Below are positions 56,601-64,000 of a DNA stretch of 64,000 nucleotides, one piece after another. A program made the translations under genes and the position numbers. This stretch comes from Lytechinus pictus. Taxonomy: Eukaryota; Echinodermata; Echinoidea; Temnopleuroida; Toxopneustidae. The stretch's first letter is position 1; every line of letters starts with the position of its first letter. The notes under the pieces were generated by a model. It was not told the DNA's origin. It saw only the letters and a list, made by a program, of their open reading frames with translations, and ran no database searches. The DNA lies in contig NC_087252.1 in the NCBI RefSeq assembly GCF_037042905.1, forward strand, positions 22,585,701-22,649,700. Direction: 5' to 3'.

Positions 56601-59600
56601 AAAAGTTGCAAGTAAGTAAAAACCAAAGACCAAAACAGACAAATGCAGCTGAGTGTATAATTTCAGCTCCTAAAAAGACTTCCTAAGCTCCTAAACATTG
56701 ATTCAGGCTAATACTTAGCACACACAGTATATCTCCTGTGTGAATGGCATTTTGAAAATAATGCTCTTGAGGTTACAGGCATCTATCTGAGGTTAAATTC
56801 AAATTCATTTATTTCACAACTCTAAAAAGTATACAAGATACAATACATTGAGATCAAATCAAATCAATCAAAATTAATCCATAGTAATGGAGCAAATGTA
56901 TTTTGTAAAATTATGACAAAGTAACAAAAATAACAGGTTACATAGGGTAATGAATGGGACGTAAGGGAGTAGCAAAATTCAAATAGGCCTATCTAGGCTA
57001 CTCCCTGATTAACATTCATTACTGGAAAAATAAAAATAAAAATTAAAAATCTTGCAATCAACTTATTAGATTGCAAGAAACACGATTGACAAAATCAACC
57101 AAATCAGCAAACTAGTAAGGAATTTGCATAAAACAACAACTGTAACAAAAAAAATATGACGTTTTTGTCATTTTGCCTCCGACGAAGATTCTGCTAGGAT
57201 CGAAAGCGTAGGCCCCTTTTTGACTTTCTAAAAAAAATATTAAAAACGTACACATAAAACAGGAAAGCTTATTCATTGAGAAATATATAAAAATACCACA
57301 TACTTATAAAGTATAGGTAAACTTATCTACCCTCTCCTTCTCAGGGATCCATGTCACTCTGAAGCATTGATGATAATACCCATTTTAATAACAATGGTTA
57401 TTCTTTTTTACAGGGATAAGCCACTTCAGTTCATTATGAATTGTTCTCCCAGTGGGGCCTGCAAAACATAATGTTATCATTACTCTTCTTTGTTAAAAAT
57501 GTTGGGTGCTTGAGAAGAAGGCAGAATGTCCTATTTTCAAAGTCTATGCATGTAGTATGACTTGGCTGGGGATTGAACCCACAACCTCCTGGTCATGTGG
57601 TTTGCGTACTACCACTGCTGATTGATACCCTGATACAAAAGCTGCACCTTTTGCTAACATGACCTCAAACCTAACTATTATTTTCATATATTTTCTAAAT
57701 AAACCCTTATCATAATCCTTGTCATTTATCTTGGAAGCTTCTTATTTTCAAGTGTAAACGTTTTCGTTGCCCTCCTTTTTAATATTGTAATTATATTTCT
57801 ATATACGAATGTACAATTTGATAATGTTGTAATGATTGTCAAGAAAAAAAGAAATCGAATTTGAATTTTAGAATTTTCTTAATTTTCTTGCAAAAAGGCC
57901 AATATGAGGTTCTATTGTTCGCAAATTTTATCCGCTGAACCAATCTAATATTTATTGAATAGCTCATAATGAGATACTAGAATTATTCTAAGAATTTAGG
58001 CAAATATTCCATGAATCAAAGATGAGTAGAATATTGGCACTATTGCTAAAACACTCTATATAGATGATAAAATACAATTTATTATAAGTTTTGTTTGTCT
58101 CCTTTTCAGTTTAAATGTGACTTATAATTCTTTGAAAACATTTATCAATCAGAAAACACCTTTTTTTTAAGAATTGAGCCACCTTCCAAAGATTTGACTC
58201 AGAGCCCAACTTGCCTCTCAAGATAGGATCTGCTCAATGATGTAATTTCTTATCCCAAAAGTCTTTTCAGTCTATAAGTATTTTTATTTATTTTTTAATC
58301 CTGTTCTACATACAGTTGCAGGTTTAATACAATATCTACTCTTGTGGGTATTTGTACATTTTTTATCTATTCAATTATTTGCAAATGTATGATGGAATAT
58401 ATATCTTTAATACATTTCTTGTTCCTTGTTTGTTATGACAGTCTGAGAAAGCGAAGCCCACTACACCAGAGAAGTGCAATCACGAGGAAGAGATCCTCCG
58501 TCTCAAGGGTGAAATAACCGAACTGAAAGAGAAGAATGCCAGTTTGGAGGATGTAAACTCAGCACTCAAAACAGAGACTCTCTCACTTCATGCAAAATTT
58601 GAGGAACTTTTTACTGAGCTGAGCCTCAAGGAAGCGCAGTGGTGTGAGAAGGAGGAACAATTAAATCTCAAGGTTGGTCAGTTTAGAAGGGGATGGGGTA
58701 AAGTTAAGTTTGTAGGTGCTTTTTGTGTTTTATTGTGGAAGAAACATGGTTCATTGGGTCTGACTCTTGCCTTGTAATTGAAGGGGTTTTTTTTTGGTAG
58801 CAGTGAGTCTTTATTTCCAAGTCAATTTAAAACTTCTTTAATTCTTACTGAGGTGCTAGCATCCTTTGGCAGAACATCAATATACACTTTGCCACTCTCC
58901 ACCCAGGTGTTTGATGGGTACTTAGGAAGATGCAAAAGCCAAGGTTTCATATCTAGCGATTTGAGCATGGAAGCTCTTGGATTGCTCCACAGGGAGTGGA
59001 GGAAGTGCATAAACTGTGTACTGGCAAGCCATAATTTCTTGGTTCGGGAATTGTGTATAGCTGTATTACTGACCGGAAAACCTGTTCATTGTCATTGCCT
59101 TATTTCAACATTCAGCTAATGCACACAAAAATATCTTATCAGGGATGTAGTCGAGACTGGCTTCGAGGCCACATTTTGCAGGCCTTGGCCTTGACCTGAG
59201 TCGAATGTTAAAAGTCTATGGAAGAAGGTTTTCTCCAGTGGCCTGGAGTGTTTAAAGGAGAATGAAACTCTTGGAGCAAGTTAGCTTTTGTGAAAGCGGA
59301 AAAATCAAAGAATAAGATCAACAAAAGTTTGAGTCAAATAGGACTAGCAATAGAAGAGTTATGAGCATTTGAATGTCGAGATCACTAATGCCCTGGAGAT
59401 CCTCCCATTGGCAATGCGACCAAGATCTATGATGTCACAGATGAACAACTCTCCCCTTTTGGACACTGAAAATATACCCCAAAACATCTCTTTTTGCTCA
59501 TTCTAATTATATGACAAACGATTCATCAATGATATAATGTTGGGAAACCTCTGTACTTGTCCTCTCATAAAGAGAACACCTCACCTTGTGATAGACTCTA

Positions 59601-60197
59601 TAAAAGTGAGAATATAAGTGAAATAAGTACTAAAGTAATGAGGGAGTTGTACGTGTGTGACATCACAGATCTTGGTCGCATTGCCAATGGGAGGAACTAC
59701 ATGGCATTAGTGATCTCAATATTCAAATGCTCATAACTTTCTTATTATTCATTCAATCTTCCTCAAACTTTCAACAATATGTTTCTTTGATTTTTCTCTT
59801 TGATATGGATTCAGCTGGTTTCAAGGGTTTCATTCTCCTTTAAGGTTCTGAATAATCCAACAGACTAAAGTGCCTTGTCATAACTTTGCCCATCAAGGAG
59901 GAACTTGTAAAGGATTAGATGTATACAGTGTATTTTAATATGTTTTAAATTGCCCATATTGTTCAATATAAATGTCAAAATTTGACGATGGACGGATGTA
60001 ATTCAAGTAAAAAAAGATTTCTTATCTTGAAACCACTACTAATTCATATCGTGCACATTCTGTAAAAAAGTTCTTCTTTTTTTTCTTCACCCCCTCCTCC
60101 GCAGCTCAAGTTACAATGGGGAGAAAAGTACCGGGAGTGGATGGAAGCGACAGAGAAGAAGATTGCAGAGCTGCAAAGAGCCAATGAATATTTGTAA
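50546..60197 (+). CDS. small coiled-coil protein, five exons; family not recognised
   Basis: Exons 50546-50620, 54379-54509, 56488-56611, 58442-58672 and 60105-60197, all GT-AG and in phase, giving 217 residues if the TAA at 60195 is the end. The ATG at 50546 has G at -3. The protein is almost all charged coiled coil: FLKMRVEE joins LESEVSSLKKRLDGL without breaking heptads, then SSELQKKLKDLSLQH, EEEILRLKGEITELKEKN and KKIAELQRANEYL. It has no membrane segment or catalytic motif. At the end, GTAAGA overlaps the stop and could be a donor, so the gene may continue. I do not recognise the family; a structural, cytoskeletal or centrosomal role would be a guess. Confidence 0.78.
51300..51999. mobile_element. 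700-bp element with TAGGGTGTCTG ends and 7-bp target duplication
   Basis: TAGGGTGTCTG at the left and CAGACACCCTA at the right. ATAGCAG is repeated exactly at 51293-51299 and 52000-52006. The inside is AT-rich and non-coding. The terminal repeats are short, so the autonomous partner class is unknown; hAT-like is possible. Confidence 0.82.
52007..52660. other. no gene seen
   Basis: AT-rich intron sequence of the coiled-coil gene with a short GC-richer patch at 52220-52290. Nothing codes. Confidence 0.45.
52661..53093. mobile_element. 433-bp element with AGACCTGCCAACC ends, 8-bp target duplication
   Basis: AGACCTGCCAACC and GGTTGGCAGGTCT are inverted ends. Flanks GCCTATTT (52653-52660) and GCCTATTC (53094-53101) agree at 7 of 8 bases, fitting a hAT-type duplication. 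Non-coding. Confidence 0.78.
53158..53470. mobile_element. GGCCCGTATTCTGAAG MITE, copy 2
   Basis: Same family as 16999-17313, with GGCCCGTATTCTGAAGTC and GACTTCAGAATACGGACC ends. In intron 1 of the coiled-coil gene. Confidence 0.8.
53586..54176. mobile_element. TTAA fold-back, subfamily B
   Basis: TTAAAGGGATGGTCCAGACT at the left and GCCTGGACTATCCCTT at the right. Inner arms contain AAATTTCATCAAAATCGGA and complements. The right TTAA has become TCATAA. Confidence 0.65.
54379..54509 (+). CDS. coiled-coil gene exon 2
   Basis: Acceptor AATTCCACAG, donor AAAAG|GTATTT, phase 2 out. Starts LESEVSSLKKRLDGLRKAKN. Confidence 0.78.
54624..54937. mobile_element. GGCCCGTATTCTGAAG MITE, copy 3
   Basis: Begins GGCTCGTATTCTGAAG and ends CTTCAGAATACAGGCC. 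In intron 2 of the coiled-coil gene. Confidence 0.75.
55105..55677. mobile_element. TTAA fold-back, subfamily C, copy 1
   Basis: TTAAAGGGGAATGAAACC and GGTTTCATTCTCCTTTAA. Inner arms share GAGAAAGTTATGAGCAT and complements. A second copy is 59252-59843. Short frames inside are mirror artefacts. Confidence 0.8.
55995..56390. repeat. palindromic 16-bp GTC-motif array, two arms
   Basis: Forward units (TTGGTC, TTAGTCTAAT, CCGTCTAAC) occupy about 55995-56180. Complementary units (AGACCAA, AGACGAAA) occupy about 56220-56390. The central spacer is about 40 bp. It lies about 100 bp upstream of coiled-coil exon 3. Confidence 0.8.
56488..56611 (+). CDS. coiled-coil gene exon 3
   Basis: Acceptor TTAACAG, donor CAA|GTAAGT; completes an Arg codon with exon 2 and encodes SSELQKKLKDLSLQHADEM. 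Confidence 0.8.
56612..58441 (+). other. intron 3 of the coiled-coil gene
   Basis: Contains a retroposon-like 3' end (TTCATTTATTTCACAACTC near 56806), a hammerhead-like short motif (57175-57212), and a minus-strand tRNA-like SINE fragment with GGTTCAATCCCC at 57561-57620. No exon is seen. Confidence 0.5.
57561..57620 (-). mobile_element. tRNA-like SINE fragment
   Basis: On the minus strand GTGGTAGTACGCAAACCAC is followed by GTGGGTTCAATCCCC, resembling a tRNA anticodon-arm region and B box. No full cloverleaf or tail is recognised, so a tRNA gene is unlikely. Confidence 0.45.
58442..58672 (+). CDS. coiled-coil gene exon 4
   Basis: Acceptor TTATGACAG, donor CTCAAG|GTTGGT, exactly 77 codons. 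Encodes the longest coiled-coil part, ending EAQWCEKEEQLNLK. Confidence 0.82.
59252..59843. mobile_element. TTAA fold-back, subfamily C, copy 2
   Basis: TTAA at both ends, then AGGAGAATGAAACTC and GTTTCATTCTCCT. It lies in the last intron of the coiled-coil gene. Confidence 0.8.
60105..60197 (+). CDS. coiled-coil gene exon 5, possibly last
   Basis: Acceptor after a long pyrimidine tract (CCTCCTCCGCAG). Encodes LKLQWGEKYREWMEATEKK. The TAA stop at 60195-60197 overlaps a usable donor (GTAAGA at 60194), so termination is uncertain. Confidence 0.7.
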   Translation, partial: LKLQWGEKYREWMEATEKKIAELQRANEYL

Positions 60198-60779
60198 GAT
60201 ATATGTTTCTTTTACTTCCATTTTCAAATTTGAAATTCTTTGTCCCCAGCTTTGATGTTTCAAGTTCATTCTCTTTTTTATGTTTTATATTTTTTACATC
60301 ATTACTACTATTTCTGTGTTTGTAACGGGTTTTTCTATAATCTTAGAATAGTTGCATTATAGGTTAAATGAGCATTATGATTATGAAAGGGATATTTGAA
60401 TTCATTTATTTTACATCTCTCTTTTTAAAAAAGATACAATATATACAGTAAGTATTACATATTACAGGCCAGAATTAATATTAAGTAAAAAGATCAATGA
60501 ATTGAACTACATGCTTGACTATACAATCTTCTATTTCTATTCATACCTGTCAACATTTTAACAGCTACTATTTAATTTCATTATGCATGCATGTTTGAAA
60601 AGAAAAAAATTGTTGAAGCCCCATGTAATAAAGAAAATTACAAAATACAGCAAATTTACCATTATAGTAACTACCATTGTAGCCTTGAATTTCATTGGCT
60701 GCTAAGCCCTGTTTAATACCATGTTACAGGCGTTTACTTTAATTGTGAATCTTTTATGAAATGGGTCCCAGAACTGTTT

Positions 60780-61226
60780 ACTCAGATCCATTCATTCATT
60801 CATTCATTCAATTCGGTTTATTATGAAAGACATTGTAAAACAGTCCGAAGACTGACACATACAAAGTTAACAGAAAAAAGGAAAAATACATTAAATTATG
60901 TACCTACGAATTAACAAAATATAATAAGAACAGAATAGTAAGATTGAATATTGCACTCGAGGTTCTACACATTACATAAATATAATTAAGGGGATAATGC
61001 TATATAAAGAGAAAATAGAATGACCTATAAAAACACACAAAAATATTGGGATATGTATTATGTTGATTGATTTCAATGTAAACTGAGGGGGGAAAACTTT
61101 TGTAAGTTATGAAAAAGGAGGTAAAGGGTGAAGGGAAGAAAACAATGTCATACTTTTACACACAAATTATATACGAACATGAACAAGGGTTGACATTGAC
61201 TTCAATGGCATATACAGAGGCAAATA
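60780..61226 (-). mobile_element. 3' UTR and short-repeat tail of the right-edge retrotransposon
   Basis: Downstream of the RT stop on the minus strand, an A/T-rich UTR ends in a GAAT/TGAA microsatellite (about 60790-60812) instead of poly-A. Such short-repeat tails are known in the CR1/L2 group. Confidence 0.6.
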
Positions 61227-63980
61227 TCACAGAGCAGCATTCAATAATGCTGTGACATGAGGGATAGTTGAGTTCTTATATCTCTGAGTTCTGCATCGCG
61301 GTAAGTCCAGAAGATGCGCATTACGCAGGGCCGAACTGTGTCGCGAAACAGATTGACGTGTGGGGGGTAACATGTCTCGATGGCAGTGAGATTTGAGAAG
61401 ACCAAGTCCAAAACTCAAGATGAGATCCTTTCTGCTTTCACATAATGAAGGGAGGCCAAAAAGAGTGAGTTGTTGAGAGTATGAAAGAGATGACGGATAC
61501 AAAATCATACAAAGAGCTTGTTTTTGGAGTCTTTCAATTTCGTCACTTTGTGTTTTAGTGATTGCAGATCCCCAAACCGGAACACCAAACTCCAACAGTG
61601 GACGAATGTACACTTTGTAGATATTTACGAGATCATGCTTATCAACACCAAATTTCTTTAGAATGCAGAGGATATACAGTCTTCTTGAAGAGCGTGAAAT
61701 CATGTGTTGGACTTGATCATCCCACTTGAGATCCGAACGAATCATCACACCAAGAAGGGTTAACGAGTTGACACGTTCCAAGTGACAATCCTTGATTGTG
61801 ATGTCTAGCTGGGGTGGAGGGACCTTCAGGAAGGACACTTGCATGACTTTGCACTTTTCGGGTTTAGGCGTAACGTCATTTGAGATGCACCATTGACTCA
61901 GCAAATTAACATGGTCCTGCATGGAGCTTTGCTGGTTCTTTGGTAAAACCTCCACAACGCTTAAGTCGTCTACATACTTCCATCGATACCTTGTACTTAT
62001 AGCAGCATCATTGACGAGTACAAGGAAGAGGATAGGCCCAAGTTTCGTACCCTGGGGCACTCCACAAGAGAGACGCAGATGACTAGATGAGTATCCCTGA
62101 TGTCGAACCATTTGATAACGCTCCGACAAAAAACTACAGACGGTAGGTAAAACAGAAGCATCTACTCCCAGATTGATCAGCTTTTCAATTACCTTGGTGT
62201 GATTGACAAGGTCAAAGGCCTTTGTGAAATCAATTGTACAAATGTTGGCGTAACATCCACTGCGTTCCAAACTCCTGTAGATGAGATCCAGCATATCTAC
62301 AAGATAATGATTGATTGAGCTTCCTTTCATATTGCCATATTGAGAAGGATCAATGTGAGGCCTGAGATCAATCATCAACCAGTCTGCCAGAAAGCTCTCA
62401 AATAATCTGGACAGGACAGAGGTGATCGAGATTGGACGAAGCTGGTCAAGGCAGGTGACTCGTTGAGTTTTAGGAACAGCGCAAACCGATGCACACTTCC
62501 ATTTCGCAGGGAAATAACCGACTTTCAGGCATTCATTGAATATCTTGCTCAACGGTCCTGAAATTTCCAATGCGAATTCCTTGAATAGACGAGTAGGAAC
62601 ATCATTGGGATGAGGTGCCTTCGATGCGTTGAGACGTTTAAGACGCTTATAGACCTCATGTTCCTGGATTACCGGCGGGGATGAAGGGGCTGGGAGATAC
62701 GCTGGGAGGGCTGACAAGTCTAATGGAGGCAACACGTTGCAGACTTGGGCAAAATGAACATTAAGATTCTCTGCTATCTGACGAGGGGATTCATCCTCAG
62801 GACCCAGGGAAAATGACGGCTTCTTGGTCATTCCAGTAAGAGACCGTATCTGTCTGTGCCACTTTCCTGGTTCTGATTGTTTCAGATGCTCGACCTTGTT
62901 ACGGAAATAGATTGATTTAGCTCTGCTAATTTCACGTTGAACTTTATTCCTTAGTTGGTGGTATCGATCAAACTTTCTACTTCTATAAGCTAGTTCACGC
63001 TGGTTAATCAGACTTCGAATTTTTACATTGAACCACGGTTTGTCTCTTGCTCTCCGTCTAAAAGATTTCTCAGGAAAGCAACGTTTGTACTGCGTCATGA
63101 GCGTACAGTGGAGAATATCAACCATTTTGTCAGGATCACAAGTGGCGTTAAGCTCTTCCCAGCTTAAGTCGGTGATCCATTGCCCAAACACCCGAACAGA
63201 AGAATCACGAAAGGGTCGTATTTTTAACTTGGAAATCTTGAGAGGTTGGATACAGTCATGTGGGCGCATAACAACAACTCGGTGGTCACAAGAAGCAATC
63301 GGAGCATGTATCACAGGGTCTTCAAACAAGTCAGGGAGGTTAGTCAGGATTTTATCCAAAACTGAATCACCCCTGGTTGGTTCGGTAACTACCTGTGTCA
63401 AAAGAGCATTCTGTTCAATGACATCTGTGACGAGATCATTAAAATCTCCCATGACTAGGGTCAAGGCTTCCTCTGTAGAGTTGATCAAATCAGTCATTTG
63501 GATAATGTGCTCAGTTATTTCTTGACGATACGGAGAACGAGGCGGAGCATAGACAACACAAGCATAAATGTTCTTCGCTAGATGAATAGTCGAAGATGAA
63601 CTCAGTTTTACCCAAATAATTTCCAGGTGTGGTGGAACCAAATCGTTGTACACCAGACGTGAGTTTATGTCATTTCTACAGTACAACGCGACACCCCCTC
63701 CAGTTCGATCCACACGGTCACCCCGATGTAAAGTGAATTCATGTAAGTCAAAGCAAGATGATGGCTTGTCAGGAGTGAACCAAGTTTCAGTTACTGCGAT
63801 TAAACTGATACCACTGTACTGGGAGACAACAGTTGCCTCAAAATCGTCAAATTTGTTGCACAATGACCTGGCATTTAGAAGTAGTATTGAGGGCAATGCT
63901 GACGAACCACCACCAGTCTTAACATGAATTAAAGTTCTTTCTCTTTTTGATTGTGGAAAGAACAGTTGACGAGAATACAT
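61227..63980 (-). CDS. non-LTR retrotransposon ORF2: endonuclease + reverse transcriptase
   Basis: One uninterrupted 917-residue frame from the ATG at 63980. Residues about 30-230 are an apurinic-type endonuclease (NARSLCNK, VTETWF, GGGVALYC, GDFND, CDHRVV). About 300-420 is a basic linker. About 440-740 is the RT: NDVPTRLFK, RPISITSV, FTKAFDLVNH, GVPQGTKLGPILF and the catalytic YVDD (about 667-670; YVDD in place of the FADD seen in the other two elements). The C-terminal part has LGVMIRSDLKWDDQ and YKVYIRPLLEFGVPVWG. It would nick target DNA and prime cDNA synthesis there. ORF1 and the 5' UTR would lie beyond the window edge. Intact coding suggests a young insertion. It lies antisense to the coiled-coil gene. 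Confidence 0.92.
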   Translation of the reverse strand: MYSRQLFFPQSKRERTLIHVKTGGGSSALPSILLLNARSLCNKFDDFEATVVSQYSGISLIAVTETWFTPDKPSSCFDLHEFTLHRGDRVDRTGGGVALYCRNDINSRLVYNDLVPPHLEIIWVKLSSSSTIHLAKNIYACVVYAPPRSPYRQEITEHIIQMTDLINSTEEALTLVMGDFNDLVTDVIEQNALLTQVVTEPTRGDSVLDKILTNLPDLFEDPVIHAPIASCDHRVVVMRPHDCIQPLKISKLKIRPFRDSSVRVFGQWITDLSWEELNATCDPDKMVDILHCTLMTQYKRCFPEKSFRRRARDKPWFNVKIRSLINQRELAYRSRKFDRYHQLRNKVQREISRAKSIYFRNKVEHLKQSEPGKWHRQIRSLTGMTKKPSFSLGPEDESPRQIAENLNVHFAQVCNVLPPLDLSALPAYLPAPSSPPVIQEHEVYKRLKRLNASKAPHPNDVPTRLFKEFALEISGPLSKIFNECLKVGYFPAKWKCASVCAVPKTQRVTCLDQLRPISITSVLSRLFESFLADWLMIDLRPHIDPSQYGNMKGSSINHYLVDMLDLIYRSLERSGCYANICTIDFTKAFDLVNHTKVIEKLINLGVDASVLPTVCSFLSERYQMVRHQGYSSSHLRLSCGVPQGTKLGPILFLVLVNDAAISTRYRWKYVDDLSVVEVLPKNQQSSMQDHVNLLSQWCISNDVTPKPEKCKVMQVSFLKVPPPQLDITIKDCHLERVNSLTLLGVMIRSDLKWDDQVQHMISRSSRRLYILCILKKFGVDKHDLVNIYKVYIRPLLEFGVPVWGSAITKTQSDEIERLQKQALCMILYPSSLSYSQQLTLFGLPSLCESRKDLILSFGLGLLKSHCHRDMLPPTRQSVSRHSSALRNAHLLDLPRCRTQRYKNSTIPHVTALLNAAL

Positions 63981-64000
63981 ATCAAGTACTACGCTTATTT

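Noticed and set aside
57561-57620. Possible functional tRNA gene
   Set aside because: Only B-box-like sequence is clear; no complete cloverleaf can be drawn, so a SINE fragment is more likely.

Overview
This is a eukaryotic window from an animal genome. It has long introns, GT-AG splice sites, dense fold-back repeats, several non-LTR retrotransposons and many poly-C/poly-G runs. Repeat style and gene content suggest a marine deuterostome, most likely an echinoderm such as a sea urchin. That is an inference from memory of the repeats; the sequence alone does not prove it. No bacterial-type operons, CRISPR arrays or phage features are present.

Three host genes can be built exon by exon with agreeing reading phases. 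(1) Minus strand, 9715 to 5360: a two-exon zinc-finger/AT-hook protein of 962 aa with ten C2H2 fingers, two AT-hooks and a degenerate 19-residue tandem repeat. (2) Minus strand, 31136 to 21874: a complete ten-coding-exon organic-anion-transporter (SLCO/OATP) gene of 767 aa, with the family signature in loop 5/TM6 and a Kazal-like extracellular loop. A second, frameshifted copy of its ninth exon sits alone at 47940-47733. (3) Plus strand, 50546 to about 60197: a small five-exon coiled-coil protein, not recognised by family.

Three non-LTR retrotransposons are recognisable. One at 32730-36323 (+) has endonuclease and reverse transcriptase but is broken by a frameshift, a stop and a 635-bp poly-A insertion. 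One at 49629-48808 (-) is a 5'-truncated RT fragment. One at 63980-61227 (-) has an open 917-aa endonuclease-RT reading frame at the right edge.

Most of the rest is small non-autonomous elements: fold-backs bounded by TTAA, a Tc1/mariner-type element with TA duplications, elements with exact 7-bp, 8-bp and 9-bp target duplications, CACTG-ended elements, tRNA-derived SINEs, and palindromic arrays of a 16-bp GTC motif. Several are nested, and some have a matching empty site elsewhere in the window, which shows the order of insertion. The strongest candidates for something undescribed are the 16-bp GTC palindromic arrays, the TTAA fold-back superfamily, and the 19-residue repeat in the zinc-finger protein. 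I see no new enzymatic system.
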